This document shows, piece after piece, positions 10,911 to 21,909 of a DNA stretch of 64,000 nucleotides. The notes under the pieces were generated by a model, which was not told the DNA's origin, did no database searches, and worked only from the letters and a program-made list of their open reading frames with translations. The DNA comes from Carettochelys insculpta. Its lineage: Eukaryota; Chordata; Testudines; Carettochelyidae. The translations under genes were made by a program, and so were the position numbers. The stretch is taken from contig NC_134138.1 of the NCBI RefSeq assembly GCF_033958435.1, forward strand, positions 6,522,001-6,586,000, in the 5' to 3' direction. Each line of letters begins with the position of its first letter. Position 1 is the first letter of the stretch.

Positions 10911-12672
10911 AGAGGAGTAAAAAACAAGGATGAGGTCCTACTAGGAGTCTACTACAGGCGCCCTAGCCAGGTGGAAGAGGTGGATGAGGCTTTCTTTAAA
11001 CAGCTAACAAAATCATCCAGGGCCCAGAATTTGGTGGTGATGGGGCACTTTAACTATCCAGGTATATGTTGGGAAACTAATACAGCAGGGGACAGACTGT
11101 CCAATAGATTCTTGGATTGCACTGCAGACAACTTTTTATTCCAAAAGGTTGAAATGCATCCTAGAATCCTCAAGGAGCTGATAGAAGAGGTATCTGAGCC
11201 TTTAGCAATCATTTTTGGAAAATCATGGGAGACGGGAGAGATTCCAGAAGACTGGAAAAGGGCAAATATAGTACCCATTTATAAAAAGGGGAACAAGAAT
11301 AACCCGGGAAGCTACAGGCCAGTCAGCTTAACTTCTGTGCCAGGAAAGATAATGGAGCAGGTCATTAAAGAAATCATCTGCAAGCATTTGGAAGGTGGTA
11401 AGGTGATAGGGAACAGCCAGCATGGTTTTGTTAGGAACAGATCATGTCAAACCAATCTAATAGCTTTCTTTGATAGAATAACGAGCCTTGTGGATAAGGG
11501 AGAAGCGGTGGATGTGATATACCTAGACTTCAGTAAAGCATTTGACACGGTCTCACATAATATACTTATCAATAAACTATGCAAATACAACTTAGATCGG
11601 GCTACTATAAGGTGGGTGAACAACTGGCTGGATAACCGTACCCAGAGAGTAGTTATTAATGGTTTTCAATCCTGCTGGAAAAGTATAACTAGTGGGATTC
11701 CGCAGGGGTCTGTTTTAGGACTGGTTCTGTTCAATATCTTCATTAACGATTTAGATTTTGACATAGAAAGTACACTTATTAAGTTTGCAGATGATACCAA
11801 GCTGGGAGGGGTTGCAACTTCTTTGGAGGATAGGGTCATAATTCAAAAGGATCTGGATAAACTGGAGAAATGGGCTGAGGTAAACAGGATGAAGTTTAAT
11901 AAGGACAAATGCAAAGTGCTCCACTTAGGAAGCAACAATCAGTGTCACACATACAGAATGGGAAAGGACTGCCTAGGAATGAGTACAGCAGAAAGGGATC
12001 TAGGGGTTATAGTGGACCACAAGCTAAATATGAGTCAACAGTGTGATGCTATTACAAAAAAAGCAAACATGATTCTAGGATGCATTAACAGGTGTGTTGT
12101 GAACAAGACACAAGAAGTCATTCTCCCGCTCTACTCTGCGCTGGTTAGGACTCAGCTGGAGTATTGTGTCCAGTTCTGGGCACCGCAGTTCAGGAAGGAT
12201 GTGGAGAAATTGGAGAGGGTCCAGAGGAGAGCAACGAGAATGATCAAAGGTCTAGAGAACGTGACCTATGAAGAAAGGCTGAAAGAAATGGGTTTGTTTA
12301 GTTTGGAAAAGAGAAGATTGAGGGGGGACATGATAGCAGTTTTCAGGTATCTAAAAGGGTGTCATAAGGCAGAGGGAGGGAACTTGTTCTTCCTTGCCTC
12401 TGAGGATAGAACAAGAGGCAATGGACTGAAATTGCAGCAGGGGAGGTTCAGGTTGGACATTAGGAAAAAGTTCCTAACTGTTAGGGTGACCAAACACTGG
12501 AATGAATTGCCAAGGGAGGTGGTAGAATCTCCATCACTGGAGATATTTAAGAAGAGGTTAGATAGATGGCTTTCAGGGATGGTCTAGAAAGTGCTTGGTC
12601 CTGCCATGAGGGCAGGGGGCTGGACTCGATGGCCTCTCGAGGTCCCTTCCAGTCCTACTCTTCTATGATTCT
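10911..12672 (+). mobile_element. CR1 LINE inserted in the opposite orientation into an older CR1
   Basis: The plus-strand copy ends at the right in TCTATGATTCT, the CR1 3' repeat. At the left it begins inside the endonuclease ([20 protein letters not shown]). The flanking minus-strand CR1 continues with almost no loss across it: its ATGGAAGACTTT-side codons resume with AATCATCTGGAC. This dates the insert as younger. It is 5' truncated and also lacks roughly 250 internal codons. Confidence 0.85.
10971..12587 (+). pseudogene. CR1 ORF2 with in-frame internal deletion (538 codons open)
   Basis: The frame opens with endonuclease residues ([15 protein letters not shown], then [19 protein letters not shown]). 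At about residue 60 it jumps directly to the reverse transcriptase start ([18 protein letters not shown]). The rest of the endonuclease and the linker are missing, but the frame is kept. Reverse transcriptase motifs are complete: [13 protein letters not shown] near residue 182, [10 protein letters not shown] near 240 and FADDTKLGG near 271. The C-terminal [16 protein letters not shown] and [20 protein letters not shown] blocks follow. The endonuclease GDFN motif reads GHFN. The first codon of the open frame is GTG, so no true start is present. The reading frame is long and clean, which suggests a young copy or one that retrotransposed in trans. Confidence 0.8.
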
Positions 12673-13203
12673 AAAGTCTTCCATGAGAACCAGGGCCTGT
12701 GATTTGGAAGCTTCACTAAGCTGCCTGAAGAAAGCCTCATCTATCTCCTCTCCCTGATCTGGTGGTCTATAACAGACACCAGCTACAACATCACCTCTGT
12801 TACTTCCACCTCTGAGCTTAACCCAAAGACACTCAACTGGATTTTCTCCTTCCTCATACTGGAGCTCTGAGCAATCATACGGCTCCCTCACATAGAGCGC
12901 AACTCCTCCTCCTTTTCTCCCCTGTCTGTCCTTCCTAAACAATTTATAACCTTCCATGACCCTGCTCCAGTTATGCGAATTGTCCCACCAAATCTCCGTT
13001 ATTCCAGCCACCTCATACTTGTGTGACTGTGCCAGGGCCTCTAATTCTTCCTGTTTGTTCCCCAGGCTTCTGGCATTAGTGTACAAGCATCTTAGAGAAG
13101 GGGTCGATTGGTCCACTTTCTCCTCTTCACCCAGGAAACCCACTTGATTGTTCCCTCCTCCTTCCCCACTTACCTCCGGGCTTGTATCACCTTCCCCCGA
13201 CAA
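12673..13203 (-). pseudogene. CR1 ORF2 endonuclease N-terminal part
   Basis: The minus strand encodes LRCLYTNARSLGNKQEELEA, VAGITEIWWDNSHNWS (the catalytic Glu region of the endonuclease), KDRQGRKGGGVALYVRE and VVAGVCYRPPDQGEEIDEAFF. It breaks off at the plus-strand CR1 insert. It begins two bases after the ORF1 stop, and the first codon of the open stretch is TTG. ORF2 translation probably used reinitiation or a different start. This is inferred. Confidence 0.85.
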
Positions 13204-13205
13204 AC

Positions 13206-13838
13206 CTAGTTTAAAGCCCTCCTTACTAGGTTTGCAAGCCTGCCTGCAAAGATGCTCTTTCCTCTTTTAGCGAGGTGACTCCCATCTCTTCTCAGCAATC
13301 CCTGTTCACGAAACGGAATCCCATGGTCAAAGAAACCAAATCCTTCCCTGCTACACCACCTACGCAACCACGCATTTACCTCTGTGATTTGACGATCCCT
13401 ACGCGGACCCCTTCCTTCCACAGGGAGGGTAGATGAGAAGACCACCTGTGCTCTGTATTCCTTGATCTTTCTCCCAAGGGTTACGTAATCTGCTGTGATC
13501 TCGGCAAAGTTGTCCTTGGCTGTATCATTGGTTCCTACATGAAGAAGTAGGAAGGGGTAATAGTCTCCAGGTTTAAGAATTTTTGGCAGCGACTCTGTAA
13601 TATCTCGAATTCTAGCTCCAGGCAAGCAGCAAACTTGCCGGGATTCTAGGTCCGGGCGGCAGATGGATGCCTCCAGCCCTCTTAGGAGGGAGTCCCCGAC
13701 CACCACCACTCGTCTTTTTCTCTTAGGGGTGGTGGTCATAGAACTCCCATCCCTAGGACTGTGCATCCCAGGCCTTCTAAACCATGGGGACTTTTTCAGA
13801 TACAATCCCTGGGAAGTATCAGCCCCAATTATCTCCAC
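13206..13838 (-). pseudogene. CR1 ORF1 esterase domain
   Basis: It shows the SGNH hydrolase blocks in order. VVVVGDSLLRGLEAS carries the nucleophile Ser. LLLHVGTNDTAKDNF carries the conserved Asn block. DGSHLAKRGKSIFAG carries the Asp-x-x-His block. ORF1 proteins of CR1 elements are known to carry such an esterase with a nucleic-acid chaperone role. The frame is shifted by one relative to the N-terminal half at about 13840, so ORF1 is broken although all catalytic residues remain. Confidence 0.85.
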
Positions 13839-13842
13839 CGTA

Positions 13843-14193
13843 TCACCTATGGAGAGGCTGAAAGCGGTTACTTAACTCCACTGGAACTGGAGAGACTTGA
13901 ACTGGTTTTCTCCTCCTGGAGGTAACATGCTTCCAGTTCTCCTCCTTGTTTTGGGCAGCCTGCGGTTCCTGCAGTATCATCTGTTGCCTTCTATCCAGAA
14001 AGTCTTCACCCTCTCTGATGGACCTGAGGGTTGATATTTGTGCCTCACGTCCTTTAACCTTCTCTTCTAAAATGGCTCCCAGCTTACACTTGGTACAGAG
14101 AAAATCCCTTCTATCGTTCGGGAGAAAGACAAACATGGCACATGACATGCAGGTCACAACAACAGACCTCTCACCAGCCATGTCACTCTCCAC
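13843..14193 (-). pseudogene. CR1 ORF1 N-terminal Cys-rich and coiled-coil part
   Basis: The stretch starts with a Met codon (a second one 4 codons later gives MAGERSVVVT). It contains CMSCAMFVFLPNDRRDFLCTKCK, a Cys-x2-Cys ... Cys-x2-Cys zinc-binding pattern. A charged, helix-prone segment (EEKVKGREAQISTLRSIREGEDFLDRR) follows. It ends at a TGA caused by the frameshift that separates it from the esterase half. Confidence 0.8.
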
Positions 14194-14440
14194 TTTTCCC
14201 TTTTCAGAGATCCCTTATTTGTTTCTAGTGCCGCCTTGAAGGGCACAAGAGAAACACTGTATAAGAAAGACGAAAACAGGTATGTGGCTCCTCCCGAAGG
14301 CGAACTCCCAGGCAAACTCCCTGTTAGCTGCTCCTGTTCACTGCTCAGAGGGTTCACTGGGGCTGCCTTCTTATAGAGCTGCTAGCTGGTTAGGCCCGGC
14401 TCAGAGCCTTTGCCTTCAATCTAATCAGCCCATGTGCTGG

Positions 14441-14712
14441 GGCTGGGGAAAAAAGCTGTGGCCCCCAATCCCACTCCCCTTCACCCCCTCTGCAGCTGGG
14501 CTGGGGCAAAAAGCCAAGCTTGTGGCCCCCCCCCATGCCCCCCCCCCCGATTTGTGGGGTTTTCCCCCAACCCAGCAGGAGCAGGGTGTGGGAGGTACCT
14601 TGTGTCACTTAACTACTGGAGCAACACTGGGTCAATTTTCTACTAATTCTGTAATTATAAAGATGGTTTGTTAATTAACAGAGAAGATGGTAAACCCATT
14701 TGTTTATCCCTC
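14441..14712. other. C-rich stretch without a gene
   Basis: It contains poly-C runs (14529-14550) and AT-rich sequence. No conserved motif was seen. Confidence 0.5.
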
Positions 14713-14715
14713 TAA

Positions 14716-14970
14716 GAGCAGGTCTGCACTAGACCTTACAGTCAACCATAGATATACAATTCCAGCTTTGGCAACTGGGTATCTGGAATCAACGTATCTA
14801 CAGTTGACTTATCTGTCTGACCTCCCTTACTCCTCGCGAGACTGAGGAGTACAGGGGTTGACTGTTGACCCCGATAGTTCGATTCTGTGCGTCCCTACTG
14901 GGTGTGCAAAATCAAACCCCAGAAGATCAACCCTGACCAGGTGGATCTCCTGGCTAGTGTAGATGTACCC
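14716..14970. mobile_element. MITE with TAA target duplication
   Basis: The ends are GAGCAGGTCTGCACTAG and, reverse complemented, GGGTACATCTACACTAG. They are flanked by TAA at 14713-14715 and 14971-14973. A 3-bp TAA duplication is the usual PIF/Harbinger signature. The interior has no coding potential. Confidence 0.65.
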
Positions 14971-15072
14971 TAATAGAATCTATCTTAGTTTTTAAGACAA
15001 GAGCAGAAATTTCGCCAGGAAAACTGCAGAGGAGAACTAGATACAATGCCTTGCAGGGAGGTTGTTATTGTA

Positions 15073-15328
15073 CAATAGAGCCTCAACATTTGCTCTTGAA
15101 TTCAACTATTCGCAAGTGGCTGCAAGCGACTGCTTCCCTGGGGCTCTTGGGCACAGAGTGCTGGCAGCTGCCGCTTCCCCTGGGGCTCTGGACAGGGAAT
15201 GCCAGCACTCACTGCTTCCCCAGGCTCCGGGCAGGAGCCCCGGCAGCCAGGGGCTGCCCTATTTGTGAAATTCAACATTCGCGAGGGTTCTCAACACAGA
15301 ACCCTGGCGAAAGTTGAGACCCTCCTGT
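15073..15328. mobile_element. Tigger/pogo-like MITE
   Basis: The left end CAATAGAGCCTCAACATTTGC and the reverse complement of the right end (ACAGGAGGGTCTCAACTTTCGCC) pair as decayed terminal repeats. TA precedes the left end. The interior GAATTCAACTATTCGCAAGT resembles the element at 17823-17980. Confidence 0.5.
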
Positions 15329-15419
15329 TTTAGGAACCGATGTGCTTCAGTATATGTGTTTTCAAACCAACGGCAGAACAGATTTAGCAAAAGAAGTAGA
15401 TTAAAGAAGAGCACGAAGA

Positions 15420-15581
15420 CCCCAATTCAGGAAAACTCCTAAGCATGTGCTTAGGTTGACCATATTCAGGAAAACACCTGAAAGTGCTTAATTTTAAGCA
15501 CGTGCTTAAATTCCCATTGAAGTCAATGCTTATGTGATTTTTTTTTTTGTAATTGTGATGCTTTTCTGAATCAGGGCCAGA
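15420..15581. repeat. Palindromic MITE-like repeat
   Basis: CCCAATTCAGGAAAA at the left matches the complement of TTTTCTGAATCAGGG at the right. Internal AAGCATGTGCTTAGG and TTAAGCACGTGCTTAAATT are themselves palindromic. Confidence 0.5.
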
Positions 15582-16343
15582 GCAGAAAACCTATAACATA
15601 TGTCTGCTGGGGCTTTAAGCCCAGAACAGAGAGTTTGGGAATTAAATGACAAAGGAGAAAGGTGAAATGTTATTCAGGCGGGATCAAAACCAACTGCACA
15701 GCAGGGAAAGGTAAAAATGCTGTTAAGCAGCTGTTCAGGGAGATAGGCTCAAGAAGGGGAAAGGCACTGAAATGAAATCAGGTAACAATATGATTGCTGG
15801 GAAGGGAAACATTCATGCTCTTTAATAGCCTAAAGATGATGTAAGTGCTTCTCTACATGCAAAGAAGGAGCTAGAGGACAAGCTACTGGCCCTCCTGACT
15901 GGCGCTGTCAGCCACTAAGTAAACACCAGGCTCCCTTAGGACTTAATTTAAAAATTTCAGGGGAGGAATGTCATGTATTTAGCAACTTAACTGTCAGGAC
16001 GTAGTTGAGGAGCCTGAGTGGAATGGCAACCGCCATTTTGTGGTGCAAAGCTGGCGCAGCTTGTTACAAAGGAGATGCGCACATTGTACTCTCTCCAGAA
16101 ACTTTCCGTCTGTTCTTCCCTATTGTGCTGTTCTTCCCCTACTATCAATGAAAAAATCATTCCGACTGAAAGTACACTGAATTGTTATTCCTTGTGCCTG
16201 GAAACGGTAACAACTATTTCAGTCTGCACTTGGGGTTGTCAAACTACCCAGGGTGCAGAGATAGGCTGGCACTTTTACTAGCTGCATGAGCACTTGTCTC
16301 AGCCTGAGCCTGCTCAGCCTTCTGCAAATGACTAGTTCACACT
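15582..16343. other. No recognised feature
   Basis: Mixed-composition sequence. Short ORFs lack motifs, splice context and repeat signatures. Confidence 0.4.
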
Positions 16344-17054
16344 AGCTGTGTCTACACGTGCACGCTACTTCGAAGTAGCGGCACTAACTTCGAAATAGCG
16401 CCCGTCGCGGCTACACGCGTCGGGCGCTATTTCGAAGTTAACTTCGACGTTAGGCGGCGAGACGTCGAAGTCGCTAACCTCATGAGGGGATCGGCATAGC
16501 GCCCTACTTCAACGTTCAACGTCGAAGTAGGGACCGTGTAGATGATCCGCGTCCCGCAACATCGAAATTGCCGGGTCCTCCATGGCGGCCTTCAGCTGGG
16601 GGGTTGAGAGATGCTCTCTCCCCAGCCCCTGCGGGGCTCTATGGTCACCGTGGGCAGCAGCCCTTAGCCCAGGGCTTGTGGCTGCTGCTGCGGCAGCTGG
16701 GGATCCATGCTGCAGGCACAGGGTCTGCAACCAGTTGTCGGCTCTGTGTATCTTGTGTTGTTTAGTGCAACTGTGTCTGGGAGGGGCCCTTTAAGGGAGC
16801 GGCTTGCTGTTGAGTCCGCCCTGTGACCCTGTCTGCAGCTGTGCCTGGCACCCTTATTTCGATGTGTGCTACTTTGGCGTGTAGACGTTCCCTCGCAGCG
16901 CCTATTTCGATGTGGTGCCACGCAACGTCGAAGTTGAACATCGACGTTGCCAGCCCTGGAGGACGTGTAGACGTTATTCATCGAAATAGCCTATTTCGAT
17001 GTTGCTACATCGAAATAAGCTATTTCGATGTTGGCTTCACGTGTAGACGTAGCC
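16344..17054 (-). mobile_element. Harbinger deletion derivative (711 bp), copy A
   Basis: The ends AGCTGTGTCTACACGTG and, reverse complemented, GGCTACGTCTACACGTG are flanked by ACT on both sides (16341-16343 and 17055-17057). Compared with the two-gene element at 23622-28253 it is in reverse orientation. It keeps the right subterminal region with its 19-bp inverted repeat, the left subterminal region, the CTTTAAGGGAGC promoter-side segment and the transposase start-codon area (complement of CATGGATCCCCAG). Both genes are otherwise missing. Confidence 0.85.
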
Positions 17055-17269
17055 ACTGGTGGCTCTGCACAGCAGCATTACGACCCTGATCCATACCCAA
17101 GCAAGGTCAATAGGCATCTGCCTGCTGACAGCAGGAGATTTTGGATTAGGCCTCAAGTCATTTCTATGCTGCAAGCCTGGTATTTAGCTGTGCAGGGTCC
17201 TGTGATGGGAGACGCTAGCAGAAAGACATGAAGCTTTGGGAGGGATTTGAGGAAGGAAGCAATACTGCC

Positions 17270-17480
17270 ACCTGGCATGCTGTAGGCAGAGGGGTAATAG
17301 TGTAATGCCAACAGACCCAGGTTGCCAGCACCAGGAATAGAACTTGCAAGGAGAGAGTCTAAAGCCCTGCACTCTACCAAATGAGCTAAAGGCCTGCTGG
17401 CTCTCAGTCAAGGTTGTAGAGCAGAGGCTTCACTCGCCCCAGACGAGGTCTCAGTGCCTCTGGGTACTACAGTAGGAGAA
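17270..17480 (-). mobile_element. tRNA-headed SINE (non-Cry type)
   Basis: The minus strand has GCTCATTTGGTAGAGTGCAGG (A-box-like) and CAAGTTCTATTCCTGG (B-box-like). A shared downstream CACTGAGACCTCGTC-type segment follows, as in the copy at 5490-5652. It is not a functional tRNA. Confidence 0.5.
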
Positions 17481-17822
17481 AAGTTGTGGTCCTCCATGGG
17501 ACATGGAGACCAGAGGACAACAAAGTGAGTTTCACTGGCAGAACAGGGCACAGGGGACATGTGGACAGGGCAGAGGGTTGGAGTCTTTGGGACGCAGCTA
17601 AATGAGATGGGCAGGAGACAGGGAGCTAGTGCAGGCACTGAAGGAATTAGCGTCGGGGGAAGAGACGGCTTTAGCGGCCACACATCAGTTGGACTCAATG
17701 GGAACAGTGTGAGAGCCAGAGAGAAGGAGCTCGCTGCAGCTGAAGACAGAGGTGAGCATGGTGGAAACCAAAGTGTCTGCAGTGAGGAAGGACGGAGGGG
17801 TTCGGAGGTAAGGCAGGGAATA

Positions 17823-17980
17823 CAGTGGGGTCTCAGAGTCATTGAATTTCATGAATATGGCTCCTGCCCGGAGCCCAGTTGCTGGCGCTCCTGCCTGAAG
17901 CCCCGGGGAAAGCGGCCACGGGCCACTCACAAATAGTTGAATTTGTGAATATTAAGTTCGCAAATCTTGAGATCCTACTG
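17823..17980. mobile_element. Tc1/mariner-type (Tigger/pogo-like) MITE
   Basis: It is bounded by TA on both sides. The ends CAGTGGGGTCTCAGA and, reverse complemented, CAGTAGGATCTCAAGA form terminal repeats. The 158-bp interior carries no ORF. Confidence 0.75.
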
Positions 17981-18040
17981 TATCTCAGGCCCTGCTAGCT
18001 GACCAGGATGTACCTCAGGCCCTGCTAGCTGACCAGAAGC
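17981..18040 (+). repeat. 30-bp tandem duplication
   Basis: TAYCTCAGGCCCTGCTAGCT plus GACCAG... occurs twice head to tail with three differences. It directly abuts the MITE on its left. Confidence 0.85.
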
Positions 18041-19029
18041 GCACATCCTAGCTCTTGCTCAGGTATTTGACAGCTAATTCACCCTTTGGCCGTTGGATCA
18101 ACACCTGTGCAAAAGGGATCACTAGTATAGTTCTTAGCAACAAGGCAAACCCAGCCGATGTCACTACTACCCACTTCTAGGGTCAGAAGGAAACACATCA
18201 GCTGCTACATTTCTCTGTGACTGCACTTGTCATTGTAGTTTACAGCCAAGCAGAGTGGGTGCTGCAGCTTTTTCCATTCTAACCAGGGTACAGCTTCCTG
18301 AGCGGGAGTGCCTGAAGTTAGGCAACCCAGCAACAAAGCAGTGGCGAAGCTAGGAGTGGAAAGGGGTGGAATTTGTGGGGAGGCAATGTGTGAGTCGTGT
18401 GACTTCTAGGGATGATAAGACAATGCTCTTGGTTCTGGCAGAGGGAACCCAAAGAAATCTGCTAGGAGATCGCTCTTTCATAGGCCCATGATATAGGTGG
18501 GGGAAGCCCACCAGGATTCAAGAAGGGCTTCAAGAAAGGCTATGGAAACTGTGAGGGGGTATTCACCCCACACCAGAGAAGAAGTTGTCAATGGAGGATT
18601 CATGTATCTGCCACACGCTGATCAATAAAGCAGCAGAGGAGGTGAGTCTTCCTAGGAGCCTAAAATGGGTGTGCAGAAAACAGCCAGTTAGAGGGAGGCT
18701 GCGTGGAGCAGCCAATGAGGGCCCAGCAAGTGCACATAAAAGGAGCTGCAGGTGAAGGCAGACCTCCATTGCCACTGGGAGCTCAAGGAGGGAGGACTGA
18801 GCTTGATGAGTTTATGGAGGGATGGTGTGATGGGACTCTCTACAATGGCATGTTCCTGGCTGGTGAATGCCAGTAGCCAAAATTCCCAGCTGCTGGAAGC
18901 AGGACAGTACTCATTGGGCAGGGCTTTGAGTAACTACAGAGTCCTTTTCCCCAGGTGTCTGGCTAGTGGGGCTTGCCCAGCTGCTCAGGGTCTAACTGAC
19001 TGCCATATTTGAGACTGGGAAAGAATTTT
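18041..19029. other. No recognised gene
   Basis: Unique-looking sequence. ORFs are short and unsupported. Confidence 0.4.
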
Positions 19030-19041
19030 CACTCAGGTCAG

Positions 19042-19166
19042 CTATCAGGGAGGCGGCCGTGTTAGTCTGTATTTTCAAAAAGAACAAGAAGTCCTGTGGC
19101 ACCTTACAGACTAACAGATATTTTGGAGCATCAGCTTTCGTGGGCAAAGACCTGCTTTGGCAGATG
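19042..19166 (+). mobile_element. One-arm SINE (simple form of the fold-back family)
   Basis: The head CTATCAGGGAGGCGGCCGTG is followed by TTAGTCTGTA, a short A-rich linker and the CCTGTGGCACCTTACAGACTAACAG arm. It ends in CCTGCTTTGGCAGATG. A perfect 12-bp duplication (CACTCAGGTCAG) flanks it at 19030-19041 and 19167-19178. This shows retroposition and gives a clean 125-bp unit for the family. Confidence 0.85.
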
Positions 19167-19178
19167 CACTCAGGTCAG

Positions 19179-20339
19179 GTTTGCAAAGACCCACGGTGTT
19201 TGTGTGAGTTTGCGTACGTGTCATTTTCTTTTGCAGGTCACAGGTCATTTGCAGCTTTAAACTAGCGTGAATGGTGGGTTCTCTCTGTAACTTTAAAGTT
19301 TTTAAATCATGATTTGAGGCTATTAGTAACTCGGCCAGGGGCTGGGTCTGTTACAGGAGTGGGTGGGAGAGGTTCGGAGACTTGTAATGTGCAAGAGGTC
19401 AGCCCAAATTATCGTGATGGTCCTTTCTGGCCTGTGAGTGTGCCTGTGGGAGGCTGAGAGACCTGACGCACCTTGACCATGGCAACGGCAGGCAGGGACT
19501 GAGGGAAGCAAGGGGCAGCTCCAGGCTGGGTGTTTGGGACTTGGGAAGTGAGCCAGAGAACTGAAGCAGCAGAGATGGAAGTTAAGGAGGTGCAGCAGGA
19601 GGCAGCTATCCACAGAGACCCTCGGCTGGGACCTGGAGGAGTGGGTGGGCCTGGGTACTGCCCACGTGGTACTGGGGAAGTGGCTTGACTGGTGGACGGT
19701 GATACCTAACCCCAGAATGGGGGTGCTCAGAGGGTGACATGCTTGGAGGGCCGAGGCATGAAGCAGACACTGTGGCATTTGGATTGAGGTAGGTCTGCAG
19801 GCAGAGAAGAGCATAGGAGAGACATTTCCAGGGGCAGGTACACTGGCTGGCAGAGCTAATCCCTGGGATGGCCAGCAGGAGATGCTGCGGTGGTGAGTGA
19901 ACCCATGACGGAGACCCTGCTGCAAGGGAAGGAACCCAAGTGAAGAGGCTGATGCTATGGAAAGACCTGGGAGGAGGCTTTCTCAGAGGGGCCGTGGGTC
20001 TGGAGCAGGACAAGCAGAGCTGCACTCCTCAGAAGGAAGCAGGGCAGCCAAGAGAAAGCCGGGGATTAGGGATAGACGGGCTTGAGCCTGGAAGTGCCAG
20101 GGGCACTGTGAGTTCACGTAGGGCAGACTTAATAGATTTGGCCCCCAAGAGGTGCAACGTTCCTGTAAAACTCCTGGGTGCACGTGAGTGGGTTGGACTA
20201 CTGAGAAGAGGTGGGCTGGGATGGCTGGAAGGCCCAGCCACTGAGTAATGTCTGGGACCACACGCTGTCACTGTCCCACCAGAGCACTTAGGCTGCATGT
20301 AGATGACAATGCAAGGTGCAGGGCAGTGAAGAGTCTGTC
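19179..20339. other. No recognised gene
   Basis: The 200-residue minus ORF at 19323-19925 is Pro/Ser/His-rich, without motifs or splice context, and is not supported as a gene. Confidence 0.4.
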
Positions 20340-20425
20340 CTCTTTGGTGCTGCCAACGGGGCAGGGGACTGGACTTGATGACCTCCCGAGGTCCCTTCCA
20401 GCTCTGTGAGATGTGTGTGTATCTC
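20340..20425 (+). mobile_element. Cry-type SINE or CR1 tail fragment
   Basis: GCAGGGGACTGGACTTGATGACCTCCCGAGGTCCCTTCCAGCTCTGTGAGATG is the CR1-like tail shared by turtle Cry SINEs. The tRNA head is not recognisable. Confidence 0.55.
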
Positions 20426-21909
20426 CCTCAACTTTCTTTGCTATGACAACATGCTGTTCAGTGGCCAAGGAGGTCCACGTTTTCCTTTGAGTAGGAAACC
20501 CAGAAATATTTTATAGGATAAACACCTGGATGTGCCCAAAGGCCATTTCTACTGGGCCAGATGAGTAGAAACTGTGCTGAGCTTCTCTCCATCAGGAACG
20601 GCCCTCTCTGGATCAGACAAGAGGGTGGAAAAATAGGGCTCCAAAATGCAGGTGTTAAATCACTGCGGACCTTGGCTCACGTCTCCTAAGCGGAGCGGTT
20701 GCTTTCAGTCAGTCGTGTGTGACCTCTGCAGGAACGTAGCTTCGCAGAACCTAGGAGGTTCCCACCTAATTTACTCTACCCATAATTCCTCCTGGGAGTC
20801 TTACTGAAATTTTGTTTGAGGGCTGGAGAGGGGGAGTGACTGAATGGGGACCTGCCACTGGTCGTCTCCAAAACCAGCTCCTTGATAGCAGGCTCAGCCT
20901 TTGCAGTGGCCACGTGCATGACAGATTGCAGGTGCGGGTCTCTCAGTGTTTGGATTTGGGATGGGAAAGGGCCGGTCACAGAGGCTTTGTGAAAAGCAGA
21001 GATGCTGACTGTGGAGAGCTGGCAGGCTGGTCTAGAAATTCAATACACCTTCCCCGGGAGATTGTTAGTCAGTTCCTGGTGAACTTCAGCCTTGGCTTTG
21101 GAGGGGGATGGGATCCACTGAAACTGGGAATCTCAATAGCTTTGCTTCTGCCAAAGTCTCCAGAACACTGATCAAGCAAATCTTGCAGCTTCTGGCTGGG
21201 TTAGTCCAGGGCGGGCTGTCACATCCGGCTTGCTGAAGCGTATCAGGGCAAGGCCATCTGGCCGCCTGCTGAGGCCCCTGCAAAGTTGAGATGTTGTAAG
21301 TCTCTGCAATTTTTGCAGCTGGCACTGTAACTCCTGCCTCTTGTACTTTCATGGCTGGCAGGGGAAAGCCCAGCTGGGGAAGGTGAAGCCCCGCCCCGCC
21401 CTGCCCTGTCCCTTCAGCAACTTGCCAAGCCCCACCAGACCTAGACCCGTACTTCCTGGCCACCAGCAGGGCCGGAGCTGCCTGGCCTCAGCCCTCCCTG
21501 GCAGCTGGGGAGATAAGCTGTCCTGCTGTGGCCCTGGCACTCCTGGCTGGCTGGGAAGTGCACACGGTATTGGGGTGGCAGTGGTTTCCCTTGCCTATAT
21601 TACCTGCTGCCTGGGCACTCTCTCCCCACCTCCTTTTGCTGGTACTGTGCCCGTCCTGGTAAGTGGAGTACTTTACTGCCAACTGGCTTTTGAAGGCTCT
21701 TTTGAGGGGGTGCACAGAGAACAGTCATCTGCATTTTGGAGCTCGAGTACCGATTAGGCTCTCGTTTGTGTCTTGGGAGTTGCTGTCCTTTATGGGTTGG
21801 ATTCCAGGTCCGGAGGGGAGCTTGTTGGCCATGAGAAGAGGATGACAGCAATGAAGATGGAGAAGGGGGAGGGGTAATTCCTTTGCTAAAAGTAATTCCT
21901 GGAGATGCA
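20426..21909. other. No recognised gene
   Basis: Several overlapping 60-140 residue ORFs on both strands have no family motifs. None is flanked by a convincing acceptor and donor. Confidence 0.4.

Larger units (their letters stand above)
8469..14440 (-). mobile_element. Nearly full-length CR1 LINE, split by a second CR1
   Basis: The 3' end is at the left (AGAATCACAGAAGCACAGGG, reverse complement of the CR1 terminus). Going right, the minus strand encodes the reverse transcriptase, the apurinic-type endonuclease, then ORF1 with an SGNH esterase domain and a Cys-rich N-terminus. A 5' UTR-like tail runs to about 14.4 kb. About 4.2 kb remain once the plus-strand CR1 insert (10911-12672) is removed. 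This is near the usual full length, whereas most CR1 copies are short 3' fragments. Stops and frameshifts show it is inactive. The exact 5' end is uncertain. Confidence 0.85.

Noticed and set aside
16344..17054. Harbinger derivative as an independent gene-bearing element
   Set aside because: ORFs inside are short and match the subterminal and 5' regions of the large element. No transposase domain is present.
19323..19925. 200-residue minus ORF
   Set aside because: Low-complexity Pro/Ser/His content with no motifs or splice signals.
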